Assembly: GCA_006538405.1 (NCBI GenBank)
Contig: BJKQ01000015.1
Span: forward strand, 248,001 to 312,000
Length of the DNA: 64,000 bases
Reading direction: 5' to 3'
Source of the DNA: Hansfordia pulvinata
Taxonomy: Eukaryota; Ascomycota; Sordariomycetes; Xylariales
Part shown: in pieces, positions 1-9,154 of the stretch
How positions within the stretch are numbered: the stretch's first letter is position 1
Layout: each line of letters begins with the position of its first letter
Notes under the pieces: generated by a model
Databases searched by the model: none
Told to the model about the DNA's origin: nothing
Seen by the model: the letters and a program-made list of their open reading frames with translations, nothing else
Translations under genes and position numbers: made by a program

Positions 1-92
1 CTCCCATGTCTTTCAAGCGCACAAATCAGCTCGAGTACCTCTATCTGCTGTTCGGTATTGTTGAGCTTCTCATGTGGGCCAATCTTCCTCAT
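1..92 (-). CDS. Possible partial exon of an unidentified gene running off the left edge
   Basis: On the minus strand an ATG at 92 opens a frame that stays open to the window edge. It encodes about 30 residues rich in charged and amphipathic positions (it begins MRKIGPHEKLNN and ends EVLELICALERHG). The composition looks more protein-like than the surrounding arginine/serine-rich frames. The same frame can be extended upstream to about 115, where CCCGCAG could be a splice acceptor, so this may be an internal exon and not a first exon. I do not recognise the family. The call rests on composition only, and the rest of the gene would lie to the left of the window. Confidence 0.33.
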   Translation of the reverse strand, partial: MRKIGPHEKLNNTEQQIEVLELICALERHG

Positions 93-115
93 CAGGTCAG
101 AATGACAGCCCAGGT

Positions 116-724
116 CTGCGGGAGAACAAGAATCCCTACAAAATGTACGAACAAGCCGACTCAAGCCCGAGAAGGCTCGAGGAGTTCGCGGGTCGGCCGT
201 TGGCTCTGTACTCAACGTTGCTGTTGGTGGGCTCTCCCATGCCCTGTGGCATACACTGGCCTTGCTCCGCAGCTACAGGCTGCCGCATAAGCAGCAGCGG
301 CAGGGAGGGAGGCCGCGGGGCAAACCCGCATGGCCTTGCCGATCGCAGAGCCGCAGTCGCAGCAGCCAGCACGAAGTGGCTCGAGGATACACGCGTGGCA
401 TGCACGCTTCTAGCTCGGCGGCAGCGTTCGCGTCATGGTGTCAGAGGTAGGCTTGTGCCATTCCGGAAACCTGCCAGAATGATCGCGAGCTTGGGAGCGG
501 TACCCTGGCTTTCGCGTCGCGCCGGGGCGGGATCGTCTTGCTCCTTCACAATTTTGCGCGTCTCTGTACGCGCGTGTGAACGAGGCGACAAGCGAAGGCG
601 AACCGGGTTCTCTGTCGGCGTTGGCTCGGAGGTTTTGGGGACGGTACTCGTTGTTGGACGGGGCGCGCCGGGATCGGATCGTGCTGCGGAGCGAACTTGC
701 AGATTCGGAGGGGTGTCGTTTTCT
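116..724. other. Intergenic, no gene seen
   Basis: This lies between the left-edge exon and the end of the release-factor-like gene. Long open frames on both strands reflect high GC. Their translations are arginine/serine/proline-rich with no recognisable domain. Confidence 0.5.
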
Positions 725-1471
725 TCAGCGGGAGTCGTCTTTCCGTGTTCTGATGGGCAGTGCGCCCTCGGAGCCCGGCCCGGGGAGCTCATTGCCTGTC
801 GCGTCTGATGGCCAGGCCGCTTGTCTATCACGGAGCCCGGCTTCGTGTCCTTCCTCCTCCAGCTCACCAATCTCCTCTCCCTCGAGCTCGAACTCGTCGC
901 CCTCTCCTCCGACGGCGGCGCGCTGCTGCTGCTGCTGCTTCTCCTCCTCGAGGCGGCGGTACTTGCGGCGGGCCTTCTTGGCGGAGGAGGCGGCCTTCTT
1001 GCCCTTGCGGGCGGCGACGACGGCGCTGCGGCTCTGGTCGCCGCGGGCCATGTCGTCGAGGCGGTCGGCGAGGAGCTGGCGAGCGATGGCGCGGTTCTGG
1101 GACCGCGAGCGCGTGGCCTGGCTCTTGACGACGACGCCCGTGGGCGTGTGGCGCAGCTGGACGGCGCTGTTGGTCTTGTTGATCTTCTGGCCCCCCGGCC
1201 CGCTGCCCTTGAGGAAGAACTCCTCGATCTCGCCCTCGGGAGGGGGCTTGGGTCGGGGAGGGTTCGGGGTCTTGTCGCGGTTGGCGACGCGGAGGGGCGA
1301 GTGCCGGGTCGTGAAGGGGGCGTGGCGGGCGCGGGCGCGGGCGAGGGCGCGGGGGGCAGGGATGGCGGTGGTGGCGGCGGTACTGGGGAGGGCGGGTAGG
1401 GCGAAGGGGCTGCTGTGGCCGGGGCGCAGGAGGACTCCGGGGGAGGCGCCGCGGCGGAGGAGGGAGAGCAT
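725..1471 (-). CDS. Mitochondrial class I release-factor-domain protein (GGQ; ribosome rescue type)
   Basis: This is an intronless frame of 248 residues. An Arg/Ala-rich N-terminus (about 1-60) without acidic residues looks like a mitochondrial targeting sequence. It is followed by a compact RF-1 domain (about 75-150) with the motif GSGPGGQKINKTNSAV, and the catalytic GGQ is at 93-95. The domain ends in a basic helix with RSRSQNRAIARQLLADRL. The codon-recognition domains of true RF1/RF2 are absent. This architecture matches the short rescue factors of the human MTRFR (C12orf65) and yeast Rso55 type, which release peptides from stalled mitochondrial ribosomes. The lysine-rich helix after the domain is typical of the family. 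The tail from about residue 178 is unusual: five glutamines from a CTG-type repeat, then a strongly acidic stretch, then a polar end. The C-terminal boundary is the least certain part, because a 3' intron could be missed. The upstream neighbour is divergent. Confidence 0.9.
   Translation of the reverse strand: MLSLLRRGASPGVLLRPGHSSPFALPALPSTAATTAIPAPRALARARARHAPFTTRHSPLRVANRDKTPNPPRPKPPPEGEIEEFFLKGSGPGGQKINKTNSAVQLRHTPTGVVVKSQATRSRSQNRAIARQLLADRLDDMARGDQSRSAVVAARKGKKAASSAKKARRKYRRLEEEKQQQQQRAAVGGEGDEFELEGEEIGELEEEGHEAGLRDRQAAWPSDATGNELPGPGSEGALPIRTRKDDSR
930..947. repeat. CTG/CAG microsatellite inside the release-factor-like gene
   Basis: A short run of CTG (CAG on the coding strand) encodes the five-glutamine run near residues 179-183. 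Confidence 0.8.
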
Positions 1472-2359
1472 CGTCGGTTCGGTCGGCTGATCGTTTGGTC
1501 AACTGGGGATTCCGGGCCGAGTGTTGTTGGTGACGATGATCGAGAAACGGAAGTTTTAGCGCTGTCGGCGCATGTCATACCATGCACGCCAGGGTCCATC
1601 CAGCCCAGCCCAGCCCAGCCTATGGCGGTGGCGTCTTGTGGCCGCGTTCAGGGGCGCGTCCCGTCTGGACGGATGGCGTTTCATTTACGGATTGTGCCCG
1701 GCCAATCTCCCGTCCAGGAAACGGATGCGGCAAGACGGGTCCAGAAGGGCCGACCGGTTGGCGCGTCGTCTGTGGGCAACGGACCCTCCAACTTGTCCGT
1801 ATAGGCGTCGCGACACGGTGGAATATGCCTCTTTCAAGTCATAATGTGGCTGCCTGGTGGGAGCGGAGAACTAGCCATGTGTGAAAAACCCGTCGGTGTG
1901 TCTGCCTAAATGGCGCTGATTACCTTACTTAAGGTATTGGGTCATTACCATGGCAATCCAATGTGAAGCCATCAGATGCGGGAGAGACGTGCCGCCCGAA
2001 AACGAACGGAGCCCCCACCCCGAAACTGAACAGGGGCTTGTTCCGTATTCACCCAGCACACAGCCGACTTCCACAGAACCGTTGAGCCCGTCAGTCCATC
2101 AACCACAGCCATCGTCTCTGACTCCCTCTCTCCATCCTCAATTCAACACCCAACCCCACGATCCTTACTACCCGCTCGACTGTTTGCACCGCCGTCTGTC
2201 CAGTTTGCGCTCCTCGAAGCTCCCTGGGCATAACCCTGCTTCACCCAAGCAGGCCACCCTTCCCAGCGTCGACCCGCGTTCCGCCGCCCTGCCCGCCAAC
2301 ATCGTCACCTTACGGCACAAGTCAACAGCTCTGAGGCCCCCTTCTGCCGCGACGCGACC
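1472..2359. promoter_or_regulatory. Divergent intergenic region between the release factor and the SPT small subunit
   Basis: This 888-bp spacer separates two genes that are transcribed away from each other, so it must hold both promoters. It contains a short CCCAG tandem (about 1601-1620). From about 2035 to 2340 it has a C-rich, pyrimidine-rich stretch typical of a fungal 5' leader upstream of the ATG at 2360. An open frame starting at 1950 overlaps the downstream gene out of frame. Its composition is low-complexity, so I treat it as leader. Confidence 0.5.
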
Positions 2360-2869
2360 ATGGAGTACCGCCAGCAGCCCGACCCTTCCGCGCCCGCCGC
2401 CCAGCGCTTCGGCCGCTGGCTGCGCCTCAAGCAGTACCAGATCGAGGTCACCTTCGGCGTGTATATGTTTACGCCGGTCGAGAAGTTTGTATTCTGTGAG
2501 TCCACACTCTCTCTGCCTCTCCGAGTGGCGGCTGCCCCTCCCCGCTCCCCTTTTGCCCCCATGTCTCGAAAGTCGTCTCCTCCTTTTTCACTGACATTGT
2601 CCGCGCCGCTGCCAGGGTCTGTCGTCTTCCTCCTCTTCGGCCTCTTCTTCATCGCCACCATCCTCTACCTGCCCCAGCACCTCGCCTTCATCTTCCACCG
2701 CGCCTGGTTCTACGTCAGCGGTGGCGAGTCCAGCCCGGCTGCCGCCCTCGTCGGCGTCGTCTCCAAAGACCCCTCCACGGCGGCGGCGGCGGCGGCTCAG
2801 CACACCCTGTCCTCGGTCCCCGGCGCCGCCGAGACAGCGGCCACGTCCCTCCTGCGCGGCGAATTATGA
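2360..2869 (+). CDS. Serine palmitoyltransferase small subunit (ssSPT-like), one intron
   Basis: There are two exons (2360-2495 and 2616-2869) with an intron at 2496-2615 (GTGAGT...CCAG). Splicing joins T to GG, gives Trp46, and yields 129 residues. The core reads YQIEVTFGVYMFTPVEKFVF, then Trp46 and a hydrophobic helix (about 46-64), followed by LPQHLAFIF. The aromatic-rich segment, the P-(W/V)-E-(R/K)-x-VF motif, one membrane helix and PQH match the SPT small-subunit family, which activates the ER enzyme for the first step of sphingolipid synthesis. The Ala/Ser-rich C-terminus is unremarkable. The ATG has a good context (ACCATGG). The intron is 120 bp with no in-frame stop, so an unspliced mRNA would still be read through with 40 extra residues in the middle of the conserved core. 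Loss of the family match there shows that it is an intron. Confidence 0.85.
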   Translation: MEYRQQPDPSAPAAQRFGRWLRLKQYQIEVTFGVYMFTPVEKFVFCESTLSLPLRVAAAPPRSPFAPMSRKSSPPFSLTLSAPLPGSVVFLLFGLFFIATILYLPQHLAFIFHRAWFYVSGGESSPAAALVGVVSKDPSTAAAAAAQHTLSSVPGAAETAATSLLRGEL

Positions 2870-4130
2870 GGCTCCACGCCCGTTTCTCTTCTGATCCGTT
2901 CCGGCATCTATTACTGTTGTTACTCCCTTTTTATTCTCTTCACCCCATCATCGCAAAGACAGTCTTGGATCCGGGCAATGTCGACACGAGGCACGAATGA
3001 GTTGAGGATTGGCGGGGCGCGGCCAGGCGGTACGCGCCCGCAGCGGAGAATTGCCATGTTGAGGAGTGGCAGAATGGCAGGCGAAGCCTGGCTGCACTCC
3101 AGCGGCTGGCTCCCGTGTCCATGTCACCATCCCCACATCCCTCTTCTACACAAATAAATATAATGTATAATACCACGCCTGCGGCCTGGGGCACGTCGAC
3201 TGCGGTGCTCCCGTGCTTCGCTCTCGAGCGGGAGCCCCGGTGTCTGCATCGGGCAACAAAGGGCAGGCCAGGGGAGCGCGTGGGCTCTTGAGACGAACGA
3301 GATGGGCGGGCGTTCAGGGAAAAGGGGGCGGGGAGGCACAGGGCTTCATTTGGCATAACATCAGCATCAAAACCAGCGTCAGCACAATCTTCATGATTCC
3401 ATCTCACGACAGCACTGTGGCGAGCCCGCATTGAAGTAGACTGGGAGGCTTCTACAGGAGCCAGACACACCCTTCAGCAGCCCGCGGGTGTGTTTTGGCC
3501 GACTTGGGCTGAGCAGTGGACTCGGAAGAGTGGCTGACGCTCTGCTCTTTCTCTCTTACTCTCTACTTGGCCGTGTTGCTCTGTACGTGCTGCGCTGTGG
3601 CTTGGTGTACCAGTACCATGGCCGCCGTGGAAAGCCAGGAGGCGTGTGGAGACATCTTCGGGCTGTTCCTCTTGGTAAAGAAGCGAGGCAGAAGACGGTA
3701 GCCAGCTTGAGATACGATAGCCAAGTCGAGTTCGAGACATGATCAGGCACCCGCCGAGGTCTTCAGAGTCCGTAGCGGAGCCCACCACGCAGCCCGTCCA
3801 CCTCGGGCGTGCGATAGTCTCGCTCGGTGTCACATATTTCCTACTCATAAGAACGCCCAACTACTCGTCAGATTGAGAACCGCCGTGACGGTCCACCCCA
3901 ATCCACGCATGTTTCTGCTTAACCTGCTTACTCTATAGTGTATTGAAGCCCCTATCCCGTTATTTTTTTCCCCTCCCAAATCCCTAGAGTCTCTAATAGG
4001 CGAAGTCCAGTCAGGCCCTGACATCTCTCTTAACCGTTTGCCTGCGCCGGTTTTCCGCGACACCGCCGAAAGTCCCGCCGCCATGCGTCCTTCACCAAGA
4101 GCTGACTGCCGGCTTTCGTTTGCGTCTTCA
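2870..4130. other. Convergent intergenic region, no gene seen
   Basis: This lies between the 3' ends of the ssSPT gene (+) and ELP2 (-). Frames on both strands have no recognisable domain or plausible exon chain. It probably holds the two 3' UTRs. Confidence 0.5.
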
Positions 4131-4978
4131 TCACGTGCAGAGGCCGCCCACGGCGTAGACGCGGAGCGACCCGTCGTCGCCAGCGATGGCCAGCTCGTCC
4201 TGGGCGTCCGCGTCCACGTCCGCGTCGTCTCCCGCTTGGGTGGTCTGCTGCTTCTCCTGGGTCCTGTCGCTGCCACCCGCGGGCGCCAGGCGAGCTGGAG
4301 AACGGCCTTGGACGAGCATAGTCTGGCGGAGAGGAAAGGAGTGGTTAGTCTGGGCTGACAGTCTGATTTCGGGGCGTGCCCAAGGTTGGGCATGGTCCGG
4401 GGGAGAGGGCTGGTGAGCATGGCTGCAAAGGCAGACTCAAGAGAGGGTCAAGGGGGGACATGAGTCGAGCGTGCAATGATCGAGTGATTCGAGGAACTTG
4501 GGAAACTGAAGAGATAAGGAGGGGAGGGAACTTACCCAGAAGGCACCGGTAGCCGCGCCGTGACGGCCAACGACGCCGCGTCGAGCCTGTAGACGACGAC
4601 ACGTCCATCCTCGGTTCCGACGGCAAGGGCGAGGTGCTGCCGCCTCCCTGCGTCGCCATCGCCGTCACCAGTGCCGGCGGTTGACAGCAGGCGCCGGGGC
4701 AGAAAGTCGACGGCGGTGACGGGGCTCGACTCGGCGATGGTCGTGATGCATGCCACGCCGGCGCCCGCCTCGGGCTCGGCTTCGCCCTCGCCCCGGACGC
4801 CCTTGCTGGCGCCCTGCCAGATGCGGACCTGCTTGTCGCGCCCCGCCGTCGCGAAGACGAGCCTGTCTCTCTCCTCTTCGGCCTGGGCGGCCTGCTCCGG
4901 CGGCGGGGCCCACGCGGCGTCGAGGATCATGCGCGAGTGGCCCTTGGGGTTGGTCTGCAGGAGGCGGTACCCGGGACC

Positions 4979-5009
<31 letters not shown>

Positions 5010-5782
5010 ACGTCTTGGCTGCCGCCGCCCGTGCGCTCGAAGACGGCCCAGGCGCGGTCGCGGCCGACGCTGAGCAGCCAGCGGTCCGGGCCGGCGGGGG
5101 AGAAGCGCAGGCGGGTGGCGGTGAGGGCGTGGGCGGCGAGCGGGGGCCGCAGCTCGGTCCAGCGGCGCGTCTCGAAGAGGCGGACGACGGCGTGGTTGAG
5201 GGAGCTGGCGCGGCAGGCGCTGGCGACGAGGGCGCCGTCGTGCGAGGCGGCCAGGCACGACAGCTCGTAGCCGTGGCCGTACAGCTTCTCGGCCTCGGGC
5301 CAAAGCGTGTGGCGGCTCAGCGAGTCCTCGGCGGGCGGGGCACGCGGGGGCCGCTCGAGGGCGGAGCGCCGGACCGTCGTGCCCGGGTCCGCGGCGTCGC
5401 GGTCCGCCGCCATGTCGTGCGGGTTGGTCGAGGCCGGGTCGGGCGCCGGGGCGTCGTCGTCGAGCGCCTCGATAGCCTTGTTCGACAGGCCCAGCACCGG
5501 CATGTTGGCCGCGTCGGGCATGGAGGCAGCGGCGGCGGCAGCGGCGGCCGGATCTTGCTCCGAGCCCGAGCCCGAGCCGCAGAGCCGGCGGAGCAGGTTG
5601 GCAACGGAGCGCGGCTCGTCGAAGACGCGCATCAGCTTCTCATCGGCCCCGGACACGAAGCGCCGGCTGCCCAGCGTGTCGATGCAGTTGAGGTCGTAGC
5701 CGTGGATCTGCGGGCGCGCCATCTCGTGCCACGTCCTCACCACTCTCTGGTCATTGTTGTTGTTGCTGCTGCTGCTGTCTTC

Positions 5783-5814
<32 letters not shown>

Positions 5815-7679
5815 ATGGCGCGTACTTTCTCGTCACCCGGCGGTGCGGATCGTCGTCATCGTCGTCGTCTTCGTCGTCGCCGTCACCCTGCTCGTTGCCC
5901 GGCAGCAAGCCCCTCCTGTCCCACGCCGCGTGCAGCCGGGTGGTCTGGTCGGCGCTGGTGGACAGCAGGTAGGCGCCGTCGCGGGCCCACGAGACGCCCG
6001 TGACGGCGCGCGTGTGGCCGCCGATGCCGACGTCGGGCGCCCAGTACTCGGCATTGTCGTTCCTGTGCCACCGGCAGCGTCGTCGCCGTGCTCGTCGCGC
6101 TCCCACAGCCGCCAGCAGCCCGTGCGGCCCAGGCAGGCCACGGCCCCGCCGTCCCCGGGCCGCCAGAGCCCCGTCCAGAAGCCGCCCGTGCTGCCCGTCG
6201 CCGTCGTCGCGCCCTTCTCGCGGCTGATCTCGCCCAGCCGCGCCGTCGTCACCCAGATCCCCGACGCCGGGTCCGCCTCCCAGATGCAGAGCGTGTTGTC
6301 GGCCGACGTCGAGAGGAGCTGCAGCTTCGTCGTCTTCTTCTTCGTCCGCCTGGGCCCCTCCTTCTCCGGCTGCTCGCCCTCCTCGCCGTGATCGTCCGCG
6401 GGCGCCACGTGCCACCTGGCGCTGTAGATCCAGTCGTCGTGGCCTAGGAGTAGCGCCTCAAAGGTGATCGAGTGCTCCCCGCTGGTGGCGCCGCTGCCGC
6501 CGCTCGCGTAGATGCGGTGCACCTTGTTGGACGGTGAGCGGCCGGGCAGGAACGCGCCCAGGGACGGGTCGGCGCCCTCGGCCGCGACCGCGGGCAGCTC
6601 GGCGCCGGCGTGGAAGCGCCACAGGCGGATGTACTTGTCCTGGCTGGCCGAGGCGAGTATCAGGTCTCCGTCCCCCGCGTCCCCTTCCTCGCGCACAAAG
6701 TCGAGCGACCGGACCCAGCCCTCGTGGCCCGTCAGCGTGGCCTGCAGAGTGAAGTCCGGCCGCCGCGAGGACGGCGAGACGAAGATCTGCACAACGTCGC
6801 GCGTGCCCGCCGCCGCCAGGACGAGCGGCGCGTCGTCGTCGCCGACTCCCCCAAGACGACCGAGGGCCAGGGCCAGCGGGAAGAACCGGGGCTTGTCGAG
6901 GCGGAGCGTCTGCACGGCCTCGGCGCGGCCGGCCGCGCCGTCGAAGCGCCACACGACGACGGTGGCGTCAGCCGCACCGGTTGCGAAGACCCGCGTGTCG
7001 TCGGCGTTGCTGCCGCTGCTGCTTTCATCCTTCTCTCCATGGCTGTCTGTCGACGACGAGGACGACGACGAGGCCCCCGGCAGCGTGGCGATGCAGTTGA
7101 CCGCGCCGGCGTGGGCGCCCTGGGCCGTCTGCAAGCACGTCGCGCCGCCCGTCTCCCCGCCCTCGAGCCTCCAGACCTTCAGGCTCTGGTCGTCTGATCC
7201 GGAAAGCACGTAGTCAGCGGCAGCGGCGCCGCCGCCGTTGGGCCGCGGCAGGAACCGCACGGCCTTGACGGGAGCCTGGTGGCCGGCCAGCAGGCTGTGC
7301 ACGCCTCGCGGGGTTTTGCTCTGGTGGGATCAAGTCCGAAGTCAGCCTTTGATGGGCGTGGAGTGGCTGCCGCCGTCAACACCAGCGTGTATTCCAGGGG
7401 AAAATGAAGCGAAAGGGCAGAATAAAAAGGGGGAGGGGGATTCGATCAACTCACACCAGGCCGCCAGAGGGCCACGTTGCAGTCGGCGCCGAAAGCCAGG
7501 ACGCCATTGTTCTTCTCCCTCTCCACACCGTTGCTCGCGTCGCCGCCGTCTCCGGAGACCGAGACGCGGGCCCAGTCTGCGACGGCCGTGTACCGATTCG
7601 CACCAGCCGCCAGGTAGCAGACGCTGATGTCAGCTTCGGCTGCGGGCACGGCCGCGGCGAGCGGCGCTTCGCTGCTCAT
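4131..7679 (-). CDS. ELP2: Elongator complex subunit 2 (ELP2), with two internal frame breaks
   Basis: This is a WD40 protein of the Elongator complex, which modifies wobble uridines in tRNA. Exon 1 (7679-7455) encodes the Elp2 N-terminus (YLAAGANRYTAVADW, then LAFGADCNVALW). An intron at 7454-7321 leads to the large exon 7320-4536, and an intron at 4535-4323 leads to the last exon 4322-4131. WD repeats are visible in order: SGSDDQSLKVW, FATGAADATVVVW, SASQDKYIRLW, STSADNTLCIW, STSADQTTRLH, VSGADEKLMRVF, ATAGRDKQVRIW and a C-terminal DELAIAGDDGSLRVY. The reading frame changes twice, near 6061-6084 and near 4271-4281. Each break is repaired in principle by one missing base. With those two corrections the exon phases agree and the product is about 1067 residues. 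That is longer than the usual 800 or so because of Ser, Asn, Asp/Glu, Gly and Ala runs. Uncorrected, the protein would stop near residue 570. It is either a live gene with assembly errors or a recently broken one. Confidence 0.92.
4978..5004. repeat. GCC triplet repeat in ELP2 (poly-Gly)
   Basis: About nine uninterrupted GCC units encode a glycine run on the minus strand, inside the C-terminal half of ELP2. Confidence 0.85.
5752..5816. repeat. GTT/CTG/CTGCTG triplet tract in ELP2 (poly-Ser and Asn)
   Basis: Interrupted CTG and GTT units encode serine-rich and asparagine runs (SSSSDEDSSSSNNNND) between WD repeats. A neighbouring GTC/ATC tract (5850-5885) encodes acidic residues. Confidence 0.8.
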
Positions 7680-7728
7680 GACCCCCGCGTGTTGTGTGCT
7701 TCACTCCGACCACCTTTTTTTTCTCCTG

Positions 7729-7749
7729 TCTCTCTCTCTCTCTCTCTCT
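7729..7749. repeat. CT dinucleotide tract in the ELP2 leader
   Basis: A CT run about 50 bp upstream of the ELP2 start codon reads as GA on the ELP2 strand. It is probably part of the 5' leader or core promoter. Confidence 0.7.
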
Positions 7750-8860
7750 TTCTCCACTGTCTTCGTTCTCAACCACCTTGTCACGGGAGAACGATGAGCA
7801 GAAATCGCGAGAGCGCAATGCCGCCGCCCGTCTTTGATGAACAGCGCGCTCTGTCCTTCCTGTGCCTTGAGTCTTTACAGGCTTGTATCGACAACTGTTC
7901 TCTCTTCTTGGTGTTCTCCGCCTCTCTCTTTTTCTTTGTCTGTGCAACCAGCTTCAAACTCAATTCTCTCGAGCTGCGTCTGATGTTTTTGCCGCCGCGT
8001 AGATGGGTGTGGCTCAGGGCTTAGCTGTAAGCCTTGCGTGTCTTTGAATCCGGGTACCGTCAGAGCCGGACAAGCGAGCGCAATGAGATGGGCAAGAAGG
8101 GTATATTCGTAGAGAGAGAAGTATTCGTAGAGAGAAAAGAGGAAGCGTGTAGAGAGGCAAAAACAGCCCCACGTACCGGGAGACGCAGCTTCACCCCCAC
8201 GTGTGACGAGGGGCTCTGGAGGGGCTGCCGACGCTGAGGTACTCGTAGGCTCTCTCGTACTGCGCCGACTCGGCAGTGCGTGAGATGTCGCACTCTTCTG
8301 GTCTTCTCCCAGTGGGTGGTGTCTTAGCGACTGACCTCAAACGGCTGCTGAACGGGGCCTAATCGTACAAAGAAAGAAAATGATAGGTATTGATGTGCCA
8401 TCCAAGTCTTGGCCAAGCAAACATCCACATTGGATGGATGCGACTGGCGGCTGCGCATCCGCAAAATGTCGTCCACCAGACCAGAGCCCCATCCATGAAT
8501 TGGTGGGGCGGGGCGCCAGCAACGACCCCAAGCACCTGACCTCCCCTCCCAGCCCCCCTACAATAACCCAGTTTCCAGCAGTCCTTAGCACTTAGGTAGG
8601 TACGGGGATCAGTGCAGTCAGAGGGAGGTACCTACCTACCTCCTAATGTACTCCGTAATCCAGTTGGTCTAGGTACAGCCCAGTACATAGCCCAGAGAAC
8701 CAGGCCATCTCCACCTGTCCGTCAGCTGCCCGCTTCTCGACGGATCCTCCTCAGTCATGGATGGCCGACCTTGGGAACCTTGAGTGTAGACTACACGTAC
8801 CTACCGGGCGTCGGGTTGATGTACGCGACATGTAGAGTACGAGGGTCTCGACCTCGCAGT

Positions 8861-8871
8861 TGTCGTCGCTG

Positions 8872-8902
<31 letters not shown>

Positions 8903-8915
8903 CGTCGCTGTCGCC
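8861..8915. repeat. Tandem repeat of GTCGTCGCT/GTCGCCGCT units
   Basis: Six or so 9-bp units vary at one position (GTCGTCGCT to GTCGCCGCT). The repeat lies about 240 bp beyond the CBC1 stop codon. The same unit recurs just upstream of SAP49 at 28598-28669. Confidence 0.75.
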
Positions 8916-9154
8916 CGCAGAACATTGTGCCTCACTAGGCTGCGCTGGGAAAGCTTCCACTCTGTCGATATTTGCTCACACAGTGCCCCATGTCGTAGGT
9001 CTGAGAATGTATCTCGAGCAAAGAACTCGCAACCGCACGTAATCCAGGCGCCTTTCGCAAACCCCTCCCCCTTACCCCTTTTATCTCTGGCTCAGCCCGC
9101 GGCCGGCCACTGAGCGTAGGGACAAAGGCCCAGCTATGATACAGAATTCGCAAT

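Larger units (their letters stand above)
7680..9154. other. ELP2 upstream region and CBC1 downstream region, no gene seen
   Basis: This holds the ELP2 promoter and leader (right after 7680) and the CBC1 3' flank. It has a CT tract at 7729-7749 and a 9-bp-period tandem repeat at 8861-8915. It also has the first TACTCGTA-type motif of the window (8240-8247) and a patch of GGTACC/TAGGTAGG motifs around 8590-8640. No frame shows a recognisable protein. Confidence 0.5.

Noticed and set aside
433..1599. 388-codon minus-strand frame over the release-factor-like gene
   Set aside because: It is an Arg/Pro/Ser-rich shadow of the GGQ gene in another frame, kept open by high GC.
1950..2594. 214-codon open frame overlapping the SPT small subunit
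   Set aside because: It is Pro/Ser-rich and out of frame with the conserved gene. It spans that gene's leader and exon 1 and shows no domain.
4937..6391. 484-codon plus-strand frame opposite ELP2
   Set aside because: It is antisense shadow of WD40 coding sequence, with Val/Ala/Arg-rich low complexity and no domain.
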